64,000 nucleotides of DNA from Lodderomyces elongisporus (lineage: Eukaryota > Ascomycota > Pichiomycetes > Serinales > Debaryomycetaceae): positions 434,001 through 498,000 of the forward strand of contig NC_083674.1 in NCBI RefSeq assembly GCF_030384665.1, read 5' to 3'. The position numbers and the translations under genes are program-made. Shown piece after piece: positions 52,123 through 62,483 of the stretch. The notes beneath the pieces are model-generated. The model was not told where the DNA came from, did not search any database, and saw nothing but the letters and a program-made list of their open reading frames with translations. Every line of letters starts with the position of its first letter. The stretch's first letter is position 1.

Positions 52123-53409
52123 TTAAACTAAGAGATTGTGCTCCTTAGCAACTTCCTTCAACACCTTGAGCAAAACGTCACTAGCGAACTCATAATCCTC
52201 CAACTCGTTATATACTTGACACGAATATCTAGCCCACAACTTGCCGTTATGAACAACACAAGGCGTATAGGCCTTGTAATCTTCAATGCATCTCTTGTAC
52301 ACTACTTCATCCAATTTTGACCAATTTTCAACTATAGAGGGGAATCCCTTGGTAGGTATCTCAATGGTTACCATGGTACCAATTTGTGTCACACCACCCA
52401 TTTGGTCCAATACTTGAGTTCCACCCCATTTTTTGGAAACAACATCACCCACCGTCAAAGCCAAATTATGACAGTAGTCGTAAATGGCTTGTTCACCACC
52501 ACATACGTTTTCCCTAAATTCATATGCATCAGGGATCACTTGAATCGAAGCAAGATTTTTGGTACCAGTAAAGAAAAACCTATCAATCAATCTATTTCTT
52601 TCATCTTCAGCCGATAACTCAGCAGTGGCTGGCAAGTATGAGTGACTTATAGGTAAAGTATGGACATTTTTATGGTGTTTAGGATCAACATACAATACTG
52701 AGCAGCCAAGAGGCACATAAAACCATTTGTGCAAATTGGAAACGTAAAAGTCTGGCTCGAGCGAACCAAGGTCTTGAGGAATACTTCCGATACCATGGGC
52801 CCCATCAACCAAGGACAACACATTATAATCTTTACACAACTTGACCATCTCTTTGTAAGGGAATATAACACCAGGCATTGATGTAGTAACATCAAACAAA
52901 CATAATTTTGGTTTAACCTCTTTAAACCTTTTGTCAAATAAGTCGACAATTTCCTTATTCGTAGTTGGATAGTTTACATTAACAATGTGGTAATCTATGT
53001 CATAGTTGTCCTTCAAGAACTTGACAGTATTACCACATGATCCATAAACTGTGCTTTGAATAACAATACTGTCACCTTTAGCAAAAGGGTAACTTCTCAA
53101 CACAGTATTGACACCAGTGGTTGCATTATCGGTGATTGCCAAATTGTGATAGTCACAATTCAATACTTTTGCAATCACTTTCAATGCAGCAATGTATAGT
53201 TGCTTTTGTTCCACCTTGTAAAATCGGTCAAGGTACCGAGTATTCTTGTTGATTGCAGCAATGTACTTTTCCTGTACTGGAGCTGGCGAGAGACCATAAG
53301 AGCCATGATTGACAGGATAAACATCCTTATCAAGATTGGTAAAGTATTTTGCACGAAATTGTTTGCCAAAAGGTGTTTCTGGTTTCGACATTTTGGCGTT
53401 TCCAAGCAA
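52123..53409 (-). CDS. PLP-dependent class V aminotransferase-fold enzyme (isopenicillin-N epimerase / Egt2-like)
   Basis: The 428-residue protein has a class V aminotransferase layout. N-terminal YPVNHGSYGLSPAPV is typical of the isopenicillin-N-epimerase-like branch. ITDNATTGVNTVL binds the cofactor phosphate, LVDGAHGIGSIPQDL supplies the Asp that contacts the pyridine N, and YVSNLHKWFYVPLGCSVLYV holds the Schiff-base Lys (K228). Relatives include cysteine desulfurase/desulfhydrase-type C-S lyases and fungal Egt2, the hercynylcysteine sulfoxide lyase of ergothioneine synthesis. No ergothioneine Egt1 gene is in the window, so the substrate cannot be assigned from context. A second Met (residue 7, 53391) is a plausible alternative start. 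There is no targeting signal, so it is probably cytosolic. Confidence 0.85.
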   Translation of the reverse strand: MLGNAKMSKPETPFGKQFRAKYFTNLDKDVYPVNHGSYGLSPAPVQEKYIAAINKNTRYLDRFYKVEQKQLYIAALKVIAKVLNCDYHNLAITDNATTGVNTVLRSYPFAKGDSIVIQSTVYGSCGNTVKFLKDNYDIDYHIVNVNYPTTNKEIVDLFDKRFKEVKPKLCLFDVTTSMPGVIFPYKEMVKLCKDYNVLSLVDGAHGIGSIPQDLGSLEPDFYVSNLHKWFYVPLGCSVLYVDPKHHKNVHTLPISHSYLPATAELSAEDERNRLIDRFFFTGTKNLASIQVIPDAYEFRENVCGGEQAIYDYCHNLALTVGDVVSKKWGGTQVLDQMGGVTQIGTMVTIEIPTKGFPSIVENWSKLDEVVYKRCIEDYKAYTPCVVHNGKLWARYSCQVYNELEDYEFASDVLLKVLKEVAKEHNLLV

Positions 53410-55039
53410 TGCTTTGTGAGTGATAATAAAATTGAACGACTTTTGTATTCAACAAATGGATATGCTACGTTTTCTGAGTATATACATATATATATATATA
53501 TATGTCCGTTTAATATAAGAAGTTGTTGTGACTAATTTATTTACAAAAGTCATGATTACTCATAAACATAGACTAATTGAGACGGGGAACGGCTTGAGTT
53601 CGGGAATAGACGGTTCTAAGTTTTGTGACACATCAAGAAAAGTATTGATTAAATTTTGCCAAAGCGGAAACCAATAAAGTGTAGCGGGCAAAAACAACAA
53701 CAACAACAACAACAACAACAGCTGCACTGCGCTATCAATGCATTAATCTATTCAACAACCAGAATAACATAACAGGAAGAAACTGAAAAAAGAATAAATC
53801 AATTGTGTATTAGATCTTCTCGGTGATATACGAAACAATTTACTGGAGATGTTAAAGTTTATATAAAGAGATTGTGTGTTATCTTCCTTTTTCATTTCAT
53901 TTCATTTCTTTCCATTTCGTTTCTTATCTTTTCTTTGCTTGAATAATCGGCTCTTCATCTGATATAAACTACAAAGCATCTTCAACCTATGCGTCAAAGT
54001 TGTTACATTACGTTGGTTCTATCTTTAATGCTATCTCTTTTGTATTTGAAAGCATACTTGTTTCCAACGGGAGCGACTTTGTAGCTAGAACAGAACTGCC
54101 AGGAAGGTATACTCTACACTTCATTTTTTTACATTTGAAGAATCTTGGAACTATCCCCTGCCAGCCAGCCAAAAAAAAGAGCTTTTGTTTTGGAAACTTA
54201 TTTTGTACTATATATTCCACAGCCAACACAAATATTTATTTAAATACACCAAATTTTGAGGTTCAACTTGTGTCCGTTTTAGAATGTGCTAGTTTACTTC
54301 TCTTTCTCTTTTTCTTTTCCCCCTAGTAGTTCCAACATTGCTTAACGTATGTATTGCTTATTGCTTATTTTTCATTTTTCGTTTTTCATTTAACCCTATC
54401 TTGTTTAGTTTTAATAGAAATGTGGCAAATGGGTACTAAAGTGCGCCATACTTGATTTGTAATTGAGTTAAGATGAGATGAAAATCGGATGTAATGACTA
54501 CTCTTGACAGGTTCAAAGTTTTTTTTTTGGGGGGGGGGAGGGGTTAGGAGAGTGGGATTAGGAATGGAGATGGGGATTCGAAGAACAAAAGAAGCCACGC
54601 CGCCGCGTCACCTTCTTTCTTTAATTCCGAATCGTCTCTTCGCTCCCTCCTTTCCGCCCCCCACTTTTTCTCCCCCAATTCCATTTTCTCCCTCTCTCTT
54701 TTCCTCTCTCTTTCATCTTCTTTTCTTTCCAAAGCTTCATCTCAGTCTCAAGCAATGATTTTTATTGTTAGCAATGCGCAACAATTGTAGCGAAGAGATC
54801 CAATTTCTCGTTCCATTTCTTCACTCCCCACACACCACTGGGAGGAGCACACATACATACATACACACACACACAAACTGATTTGATACAAGGACAAAAG
54901 CCACAAGCATAAGATCCATAGCATTACAGGAGGAAGAGGCATACATACTTTTCTTTTGATTCATTCTTGATAACTTCCTTTTTTTTTTCTTTTTTTTTGT
55001 TTCTTCTCCACCTTACTTACCAACTAGATAAACAATTCA
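53410..55039. other. Divergent intergenic, aminotransferase (-) / MDM31-like (+)
   Basis: 1.63 kb with a TA run near 53483-53503, (CAA)n at about 53693-53720, TTTCATTTCAT units near 53889-53915, a T9/G9 homopolymer junction at about 54519-54539, CT-rich DNA at 54620-54730 and ACAC repeats near 54860-54875. The ORFs here are short, compositional and not called. Confidence 0.5.
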
Positions 55040-57010
55040 ATGACGCTGATGATGAGAAGACTAGTAATTGATAAATCAATACCCACTATTCAGCGGCAAT
55101 TTCTACATCTGTCGCTAAATAGACAAACACTTTTAACCAACCAGCTACCGCATTGTCGCCCTATACTTTGCTTTGCAAAAAAGAATAATTTTTCAACATC
55201 ACCATTAATACTTCAACTGTTATCATCCAAAGACAATAAGGATTTTAAAAATACTAGTTCCACATCCACATCCACATCTACATCCAGATCCAGCGCTGAT
55301 AACCATCCTCATGATATTGTCTCAAATTCAAATTCAAACTCAAATTCAAACTCAAACTTAAACTCAAGTTTAAACTCAACTTCAGATCCCAACCCAATCA
55401 ATCAAAGTCCACCCTCACATCAGAATGACTATATCCCACAAGTCACAAAAGAGCAATTGTTGGCTAAAGCAAACAACATCCTTTCAAGATTAAGAGTACG
55501 CATAAAGTGGTTACTCAAAAGATCAAACCGACCGTACAACACAGATGACTACTCAGCGTTCTTTTCCTGGTTAGTCGTGGGCAATGTTTTCTTATTTATT
55601 GTTGCTACAACAACCTTTATATCGATGGTCATATTCACCGCAAACACAGTGTTTGCCCAAGAGTTTGTCGCACGCAAAATGGGCGAATTTATAACGCAAA
55701 ATTCCAATATGACAGTAACTTTTGAAAGCGCTATTGTTCCCGGGTGGTCAGATGGAAAAATCAGCTTTAGGAAATGTTTTGTTAGTAGAAGACCAAAAAA
55801 GATTGTCAAGTTCATTAAAGGGTCACAGCAAGAGGCATACGAAAAAAGTTTGGAATCACACTTGTGTGCCGATGGACTGGAAGCCGATGAGGAAAAGGAT
55901 TTATTTGAGGATGACGGAAACTATACGCAGTTTGATTTGACTATAGAAGAAGTCAACATTTCCTTCTCGTTCAGAAAATGGCTAAACGGCTCGGGCTTGA
56001 TCGACACCATGGAAATTAAAGGATTGAGAGGTGTTGTAGATCGAACACATGTGCATTGGGATCCCGATGACGATGCTCGAAACTACAAGAATGTATACAA
56101 GACTGGTGATTTCGAGATTGAAAACTTCAAGATGGAAGATGTTCTTTTTGAATTAAAACAACCAAACGATTTTAGACCATTCGACGTGGCAATTTATAAT
56201 TGCGAGTTATCAAGGTTGAGGAAACATTACTTGTTTTACGATTTCATAAATGCAAATTTGATGAGCGGTTCATACGACAATTCACTCTTCACAATACACA
56301 AGAAACAAAAACTTACAGATTTTGCACACGATCAAAACAAAAATGAGCCTGGCACCAAAGAAAGCCAATGGAAACGGATAACGTGTCTCCGAGTTGATGG
56401 CTTGAACATTGACCACTTGAACACCGGGTTGGAGGGACCCTTGGGTTGGATCACTAGTGGAAAAGTCGATATGGTTGGTGAAATCATGGTACCTCAGGAA
56501 CAAGATGAAATTAGTGTTGCAGAGATAGTCAACCTCATAGCCGATTCTATTAAAAAAGAGGCCACCAGATACAAGAACCCCGAGGTGCACTCGAAGCATC
56601 CAGATTTGCATACAAGATTAACAAGTGCTGATTACAAGGATGTGTCCAAGTACTTTGTGTTGGATTTAAACATTAGATTAAACAATGTTAGAGCCTCAGT
56701 GCCCTTTAAAGCACCAGAATTGTCATACGTTAACTATGCGTTAATACGCCCCATCGTGGCATACATCAATTCTAAAAACACATTTATCGAGATACATAAC
56801 CGCGTCGTAAAGAATATTCTGGACTTTGATGGTTCGTGGACAGTTTATGACTCGTTGCTTATGGATGATATCTCGGAAGAAGTCTATGACAATTTTGCAG
56901 AGTACGTTGCCGACGAAGAAGCACGATTGATGCGTGTGCGCAGGGTTGGTTTCTGGTCCCTTCAATTGCTAGTACAAGCCATCCTTTTCGGTTTGGGTAC
57001 CCTTGCTTAA
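55040..57010 (+). CDS. MDM31/MDM32: Mdm31/Mdm32 family inner mitochondrial membrane protein
   Basis: The 656-residue protein has a basic N-terminal presequence and a low-complexity Ser/Thr/Asn stretch (residues about 70-125) built from TCCACA and TCAAAT hexamers. A membrane segment follows (about 172-200, SWLVVGNVFLFIVATTTFISMVIF), then the family block NTVFAQEFVARKMGEFI ... FESAIVPGWSDGKISFRKCFVSRRPKK. Later come VDRTHVHWDPDD and a C-terminal hydrophobic segment (WSLQLLVQAILFGLGTLA). Mdm31 and Mdm32 shape mitochondria and nucleoids and affect cardiolipin metabolism; recent structural work groups them with bridge-like lipid-transfer proteins. I cannot decide between the two paralogues without alignment. 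Confidence 0.85.
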   Translation: MTLMMRRLVIDKSIPTIQRQFLHLSLNRQTLLTNQLPHCRPILCFAKKNNFSTSPLILQLLSSKDNKDFKNTSSTSTSTSTSRSSADNHPHDIVSNSNSNSNSNSNLNSSLNSTSDPNPINQSPPSHQNDYIPQVTKEQLLAKANNILSRLRVRIKWLLKRSNRPYNTDDYSAFFSWLVVGNVFLFIVATTTFISMVIFTANTVFAQEFVARKMGEFITQNSNMTVTFESAIVPGWSDGKISFRKCFVSRRPKKIVKFIKGSQQEAYEKSLESHLCADGLEADEEKDLFEDDGNYTQFDLTIEEVNISFSFRKWLNGSGLIDTMEIKGLRGVVDRTHVHWDPDDDARNYKNVYKTGDFEIENFKMEDVLFELKQPNDFRPFDVAIYNCELSRLRKHYLFYDFINANLMSGSYDNSLFTIHKKQKLTDFAHDQNKNEPGTKESQWKRITCLRVDGLNIDHLNTGLEGPLGWITSGKVDMVGEIMVPQEQDEISVAEIVNLIADSIKKEATRYKNPEVHSKHPDLHTRLTSADYKDVSKYFVLDLNIRLNNVRASVPFKAPELSYVNYALIRPIVAYINSKNTFIEIHNRVVKNILDFDGSWTVYDSLLMDDISEEVYDNFAEYVADEEARLMRVRRVGFWSLQLLVQAILFGLGTLA

Positions 57011-57351
57011 ACATAGTGAAAACTATTGAAGCTTTTCCAATTCGTGTAATTTTATTTCCTCAACTATGATTGATCTGTTTGTGTATCTTTTCTTTTGCCT
57101 TTTCGCTCTTTGCTTTTTGCTTTTTCGCTCTTTGCTTTTTGCTTTTTCGCTTTTTGCTTTTTCGCTTTTTGCTTTTTCCTTATTTGATCCGGTTTGCTTT
57201 TTCTTTTTCTTTATTTGATCCGTTTTGCTTCCACATTTTTTTTTATCATCATTTTGCTAGGAATGTTTGATGATAATTTTACTGGACTAAAGATTGCATG
57301 TGAGTATGAGCAAGTAAGTCAATAGAATGGTGAATGTTCAGCTCTCCCGTA
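57011..57351. other. Convergent intergenic, MDM31-like / DUF202-like
   Basis: It holds a degenerate TTTGCTTTTTCGCTC array at about 57090-57235 and no gene. Confidence 0.55.
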
Positions 57352-57738
57352 TCACATGCGCAAGATCAACACCAAGAGGGCAATATAGCAGCTTAAACTT
57401 ATAATGGTTAAAATCAATACAAAGTTGCCGCCTGTCTTGTACATTTCCATGTTCTTTTGTGGATTGTAAAACACATCAACTGAATTTGACTTGTAGACCC
57501 CGATAAAATAAAGGACGCATCCATAGACTGTATATATAGTACCAATTGGTAAAAACTCTTTGGAGAATATTTTAATAATTAAAATTGAAAATGATAAGCA
57601 ACCAATTGAGGTTCTTGTGTATGCACCTTCATAAGTTCTTTGGTGTGCCCTAATGTCCAACTTGAGATTGTTGTCGAATAAGTCTAGCCTCGAAGGGGCC
57701 CGATCTCTTATTGGCACAGGACCATCTTCACTTGACAT
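57352..57738 (-). CDS. Small DUF202-like integral membrane protein
   Basis: The 128-residue product begins MSSEDGPVPIRDRAPSRLDLFDNN and has three hydrophobic helices: TSIGCLSFSILIIKIF, IGTIYTVYGCVLYFIGVY and FVLILTIISLSCYIALLVLIL. The pattern RTYEGAYTRTSIGCLSFSI before the first helix resembles the DUF202 signature (ANERTFLAWIRTSLALI type). This family also occurs as the membrane part of Vtc-like proteins. The frame is open upstream to 57837, but those 33 residues are Phe/Ser/Pro-rich and repeat-like, so I start at 57738. Function is unknown. Confidence 0.72.
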   Translation of the reverse strand: MSSEDGPVPIRDRAPSRLDLFDNNLKLDIRAHQRTYEGAYTRTSIGCLSFSILIIKIFSKEFLPIGTIYTVYGCVLYFIGVYKSNSVDVFYNPQKNMEMYKTGGNFVLILTIISLSCYIALLVLILRM

Positions 57739-58134
57739 TGCACGATAATAAGTGGATCTATGGATAAAAAGAGGGGGAGGGGATAGAAAAAAAAAGGAGG
57801 AGAAGGAACAGGGAGTCAGAAACCAATATGGGTGCAAGGCTGTTGAAGCAGCGACAATTGGTTAAAGGTTTTTCTATTGTGCTGATTGATAGTTCGTGGA
57901 CTACTAACATTTCCTTTAATCTTTTTAGTACCACACTTTTTTTTTCCCGCATTATCAAATCCACAATATAAACGAAAACAAACGAGAAAACACTAATAAT
58001 TGATCCTTTATAACAATAAAACAATATTCCAAAAAAAAAAAACGATAAAAAGAACATTTTCAAACCTTTATCCATTTTTTCTTTTTTCAATCCTCATCGT
58101 CTTTTAGACCAAGCTCACCACCTCAATACATAGC
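57739..58134. other. Divergent promoter, DUF202-like (-) / IES4-like (+)
   Basis: A/T-rich with A runs; no further gene is seen. Confidence 0.5.
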
Positions 58135-58860
58135 ATGGCACCTCCGAGAAAGCAAATAGTTAAACTTAAGTTACCACCAAAGTTCCTAGCAACACTTCCT
58201 AAATTCGCTGTATTCACATCAAAAACCCAATTACGCAAACTCGCACAAGCAGAGAAGCGAGCGAGCCTCAACGGCGGTTTATCAAATTCAAACCTGCAGA
58301 GATCATCTCCTGCACCAGATGGCAATTTTCCGCTAGCTACTAGTCAAGCAGCTGGTTCCGGTGGTGTTGGTTCTGGCAGTGGTATCAGTCAGTACAAGAT
58401 CAATGTGGGACTCAAAGAGTCCTCGACCTCGGGTCTTACAATGAACAGTGTAAACAGTTCATTATATGCACTAGATAAATCAGGGAAACCATGCAGGCGG
58501 TGGGTAAAGAAAGAAAAGCTGTTTAAAACATTTACGGGATTTAAAGTAGAATATGCGAGGTTCGAAACTAGTAAAGAGCCAGGTAACGAAGGTTCAGAAG
58601 GATCAAAAGAATCAAAAGGTGTTGAAGGGGAACAAGAGACAAAGGAGACCAAAGAGACAAAAGAGACCAAAGAGACCAAAGAGACCAAAGAGACAAAAGA
58701 GACACAAGGAACGCAAAAAACACAAGTAGAACAAAATATACAGACAACACAGCAGACGAATGGAGAAGCGCTGAAAATCAAGACCGAAACTGGACAAGAG
58801 ATAAAGATCGTAGAGCCACTGCTGCTGCCAAAGGCTGATGTTGGCATAGTTGCTGTATAG
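58135..58860 (+). CDS. IES4: Probable INO80 complex subunit Ies4
   Basis: The 241-residue basic-then-acidic protein starts MAPPRKQIVKLKLPPKFLATLPKF and has the block ALDKSGKPCRRWVKKEKLFKTFTGFKVEY in mid-protein. This pairing of a KLKL N-terminus with GKPxRxW...FKTFTGFK fits the Ies4 family as I recall it. Ies4 is a small subunit of the INO80 chromatin remodeller and a Mec1/Tel1 phosphorylation target in S. cerevisiae. A Gly/Ser linker (residues 70-85) and a Lys-Glu-Thr repeat (about residues 165-192, nine-base ACCAAAGAG units) are low-complexity. The identification is from memory of a short, weakly conserved family. Confidence 0.65.
   Translation: MAPPRKQIVKLKLPPKFLATLPKFAVFTSKTQLRKLAQAEKRASLNGGLSNSNLQRSSPAPDGNFPLATSQAAGSGGVGSGSGISQYKINVGLKESSTSGLTMNSVNSSLYALDKSGKPCRRWVKKEKLFKTFTGFKVEYARFETSKEPGNEGSEGSKESKGVEGEQETKETKETKETKETKETKETKETQGTQKTQVEQNIQTTQQTNGEALKIKTETGQEIKIVEPLLLPKADVGIVAV
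58627..58719 (+). repeat. In-frame 9-bp (ACCAAAGAG)n repeat in IES4
   Basis: About nine TKE units in the coding sequence. Synonymous changes (ACA/ACC, AAA/AAG) show that the repeat is under coding-frame constraint or has aged. Confidence 0.85.
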
Positions 58861-59063
58861 TATAATAAAATCTACAGTTGATGGAATTCCAATAATTCAG
58901 TGCGGTACGCGGTACTGACTTGTAAAGCAAAAAATTAAAAGCGAAAAACCAAAAAAAAAAACCAAAAAAACCAAAAAAACCAAAAAAAAACAGAAATTAG
59001 AATTAAAATCAAAAAAGTCGTAAACATCGAAAACTATTTGGATACCTCTTTGACCTAAACATT

Positions 59064-60533
59064 TTGATTTTGATGATTCCCAGAAATTTTTTAGTAAGAA
59101 GGCGATGGCAGCTTCGATGTTCATACCGACTATACTCTAACAAAGCACCAAATGTGTCAAAAACAACAAAAGCTTCTTCTTCAACAAACACGAACCATGA
59201 AATTTCCACTAAGCAATTGCTCTACACAACGGATATCACCTCGCCGGGATCAATCTTTTTTCTTCCTCATGGAACACGGATTTTAAATAAGTTAATCCAA
59301 TTTATGAAGAACCAGCAAATCAAATATGGGTTCCACGAGGTAGTAACGCCTTTGATTTTCAAAACCAAGTTGTGGAAAAAATCGGGGCACTGGGATAATT
59401 ACAAGGATGATATGTTTAAAGTTGTGGGAAACGACAAGTCCAAAGAAGAAGTAGTAGTAGTACTGGCGCCAACAGTACAGTCGGAGTCATTAACAGATGA
59501 TGGAAATGATTCTGCTTTGCAAGAAGCTTTTGAAGAAGAACATGAATATGGATTAAAACCAATGAATTGTCCTGGTCATTGTATGATATTTTCCAAATTT
59601 GAAAGAAGCTATAATGAATTACCTATTAGATACTCTGATTTTAGCTCATTGCATCGGAATGAAGCAAGTGGAGCATTAAGTGGTTTGACAAGAGTGAGGA
59701 GGTTTCACCAAGACGATGGCCACATTTTTTGCGACATGAGCCATATTGATCAAGAGATAGCAAATACTTTGAACCTCATCAAGGACACTTATTCAATCTT
59801 TGGTATCGACAAAATTGAGTATTACTTGTCAACTAGACCAGAAGAAAAATATATTGGCGAGATTGAAACATGGGATGCCGCGGAGTTGAAATTGAAGCAA
59901 GTGTTGGATAGGAGTGCAGGAAAAGGTAACTGGCAAGTACGCGAGGGAGATGGTGCATTTTATGGGCCCAAGATTGATGTCCTTCTCACAGATGCTTTTG
60001 GCAAAAAGCACCAAGTTGCTACTATCCAATTAGATTTCCAATTACCCAAAAGATTTGATCTCAAGTATATTTCCGAAGATGGTTCTCGTAACAACCAGCC
60101 AATTTTGATCCATAGAGCTGTGTTTGGATCTCTAGAGAGATTCTTTGCCATTTTATTGGACCACTATCAAGGCAAATGGCCATTTTGGATCAATCCAAGA
60201 CAAGCGATAATTATACCAGTTAACGAAACCCACACAGCAAGGGCAGAGGAATTGCAAAGAAAATTATGCGGCGATATTATCAATACAAATGACCCAGTTT
60301 CGCCATTGACAGGTTATAACTTCCACGTCGATGTAGACAAAAGACCAGCTACTATAGGTATGAGGACGAAGGATGCTATCCAAAAGGGTTATTCATATCT
60401 CATCATCATTGGAGATAAAGACATTGCAAATGGAACTTACGCTGTGAGGTCTAGGGACGATCGTACGATATATAATTTGACAGGCGAAGACATATACAAA
60501 AAGTTTATCGACTTGGAAAAATCGTACCAATAA
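59064..60533 (+). CDS. MST1: Mitochondrial threonyl-tRNA synthetase
   Basis: The 489-residue class II synthetase has a basic presequence (ILMIPRNFLVRRRWQLRCSYRL). The aminoacylation core shows LKPMNCPGHCMIF (zinc Cys at residue 169, His at 172), motif 2 RNEASGALSGLTRVRRFHQDDGHIFC and motif 3 PILIHRAVFGSLERFFAILLDHYQGKWPFW. The C-terminal anticodon-binding fold starts at INPRQAIIIPVN and ends RDDRTIYNLTGEDIYKKF. It lacks the N-terminal TGS/editing domains of cytosolic ThrRS, as usual for Mst1. It charges mitochondrial tRNA-Thr. Only 203 bp of A-rich sequence separate it from the IES4-like gene on the same strand. Confidence 0.95.
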   Translation: MILMIPRNFLVRRRWQLRCSYRLYSNKAPNVSKTTKASSSTNTNHEISTKQLLYTTDITSPGSIFFLPHGTRILNKLIQFMKNQQIKYGFHEVVTPLIFKTKLWKKSGHWDNYKDDMFKVVGNDKSKEEVVVVLAPTVQSESLTDDGNDSALQEAFEEEHEYGLKPMNCPGHCMIFSKFERSYNELPIRYSDFSSLHRNEASGALSGLTRVRRFHQDDGHIFCDMSHIDQEIANTLNLIKDTYSIFGIDKIEYYLSTRPEEKYIGEIETWDAAELKLKQVLDRSAGKGNWQVREGDGAFYGPKIDVLLTDAFGKKHQVATIQLDFQLPKRFDLKYISEDGSRNNQPILIHRAVFGSLERFFAILLDHYQGKWPFWINPRQAIIIPVNETHTARAEELQRKLCGDIINTNDPVSPLTGYNFHVDVDKRPATIGMRTKDAIQKGYSYLIIIGDKDIANGTYAVRSRDDRTIYNLTGEDIYKKFIDLEKSYQ

Positions 60534-60553
60534 CTGAAAAAAAGCAAAATAGA

Positions 60554-60620
<67 letters not shown>

Positions 60621-60779
60621 AAGGAAACAAAACCCAAGAAAAGAGAAGGGGAAAAAAGAATGGAGAATTCAAACAACAAGCAACGACATATAACAAACCA
60701 AGTATAATGGCACTGTACTAGATATCAACTATATATATATATATATATGTCCTTGTGTGTATCAGCATGTATATAATCA
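60534..60779. other. Convergent intergenic with (AAT)n(AAG)n microsatellite, MST1 / CDC73
   Basis: About 13 AAT units (60557-60592) run directly into about ten AAG units (60593-60622). A TA run follows near 60730-60748. Confidence 0.85.
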
Positions 60780-61937
60780 TCACAATCTTCCGTATCCTTT
60801 GTTGATTAAAATTTTTTCAATTTCGAGCCAGAAATCCTTAACAATCACTTTATCTTTAAACCTTTTATCACCACGATCCACCTTGATTTCACGTACATTC
60901 CAATCTCTTATTTGAGGCGGCGTGACTTCTCCATTGTACCCCAAATAGAAGCCAGCATATTTTTGAAATAAATTCTCCGGTTTCGAAATGGCGTATTTGG
61001 CAAATTGCCATGTCTGGCCAGTCGTGAACACTGCCACAACCCTGTTCCAGTACTCTGGGCTTGTAAATAAATCAGTGTTGTCCACGACCATAATCTTTTG
61101 TGCTGCAGATACTAGCCTATCTGAAGGGTGATTTAGTATCACCACACCATTTTTGGGTCTATTTGTCGGCACTGGTTCAGTATAGCGCCCTTGCTCCAAA
61201 AATTCTTTTATATTTGATAAGGACAACAATGCTGTTGTTGCAGGCGACACAATGATGATTGGTTGCTTCTTGGGTCCGCCCGCCGGTCCTCTCTTATCAG
61301 CTGCCGACTTCAATTTTCTTGAATCTGATTGTTTCAACTCCTTCATAAACCTCTTTGCGTCGGAAATCAAATAGCCAAAATCTATGTTTTTGGAGCCTCG
61401 AAGTGCTGCATTGTGGTCGATGGATTCTCGTTCAAATTGGCTAATTCTGTCTAATTGGGGATCCTCAAGCTTGCGCTTTTTTGTCGACGAAGTCAATGCA
61501 GAGTTAACATCAGCCCTATCTTCCGAATTTGTAGATGGTTTAGCTTTGGCTTCAGTATCAAGTCCTTGTATGAATTGGCATGTTTCGGTAGTTCCATTTA
61601 ACCAAGTGCCCAATTCTGTACGATTCAAATACTTGAATGAGGTTATACCCAACTCCGCTGCTTTTTCTTTATAATCGACATTGGGTGTTCCTTCTTGTAG
61701 CCAACAGAATACAACTGATCTGAGATCTTGTAACTTATCCTCATTGGTGAAGTTCGTTTCTGCATCCAATTCAAATTTTGGGGCATTTTCGTTTAGGTTG
61801 TCACTGCTATTACCGAACTGAACGCTTGTGGCTTCCTTGATTGACTCAGTTTCCAGTCCATCTTTATTGTAAAACTTTATAAAACCACCTTTGGTAGTGG
61901 CTCGACGTAATGCCTTCAACGATTCTAAAGTTGACAT
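60780..61937 (-). CDS. CDC73: Cdc73, subunit of the Paf1 transcription elongation complex (parafibromin)
   Basis: The 385-residue protein has the N-terminal STLESLKALRRATTKGG segment and a Ras-like C-terminal domain: PIIIVSPATTALLSLSNIKEFLEQGRY, VVILNHPSDRLVSAAQKIMVVDN, WNRVVAVFTTGQTWQFAKY and YLGYNGEVTPPQIRDWNVREIKVDR. These are diagnostic of Cdc73/parafibromin, and the length equals S. cerevisiae Cdc73 (about 393). The Paf1 complex travels with RNA polymerase II and promotes histone modification and 3' end formation. A middle linker rich in Lys/Ser contains KKRKLEDPQ, a plausible nuclear localisation signal. Confidence 0.95.
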   Translation of the reverse strand: MSTLESLKALRRATTKGGFIKFYNKDGLETESIKEATSVQFGNSSDNLNENAPKFELDAETNFTNEDKLQDLRSVVFCWLQEGTPNVDYKEKAAELGITSFKYLNRTELGTWLNGTTETCQFIQGLDTEAKAKPSTNSEDRADVNSALTSSTKKRKLEDPQLDRISQFERESIDHNAALRGSKNIDFGYLISDAKRFMKELKQSDSRKLKSAADKRGPAGGPKKQPIIIVSPATTALLSLSNIKEFLEQGRYTEPVPTNRPKNGVVILNHPSDRLVSAAQKIMVVDNTDLFTSPEYWNRVVAVFTTGQTWQFAKYAISKPENLFQKYAGFYLGYNGEVTPPQIRDWNVREIKVDRGDKRFKDKVIVKDFWLEIEKILINKGYGRL

Positions 61938-62483
61938 GATAATTACGTGGCTGTTTATGAGAAGAGAGTAAACGATATAGACGTTGAGTTTGAAATACCC
62001 AAAAAATCAATAAGCTTGTTTTCTTTCCTTTCCTTTCCTATGTCTATTTCTATTTCTATTTCTATTTCTATTTTTTTTTTCTTTTTTCGTTTACGTTCTC
62101 TCGGTTTACTTCTGCGCACCGCGAATTCATGAATTATCACCCATTAGTACGAAATCAAAGACAAACCCAAAAATTCTAACAAAGAAGGAAAATTACGAGC
62201 GGAGTCATAAATAAACATTATTACTATTATTGTTACTATTATTATTACTATTACTATTATTACTTTCATTTTTCTTTTCATATCCAGTTATCCATTCGCA
62301 AGTCTTTCCATTCTTGTTATAACAGATTTAAATATAAAACACTATACTATTCAATTCCAGACATATTATCAGTTTCTTATTGATGAAGTAAATTATTGGA
62401 GGGCTTGTCTTCTTCTCCTATATATATATATATTATTATCTTTCAATATCTTATAGTACCGCGCTGGCTAGTACCTTATCTCC
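61938..62483. other. Divergent promoter, CDC73 (-) / ATG17 (+)
   Basis: It contains a (TTTCTA)n hexamer array (about 62042-62073), TTATTAC-type repeats near 62217-62265 and TATA-like runs at 62419-62433. No gene is seen. Confidence 0.55.
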
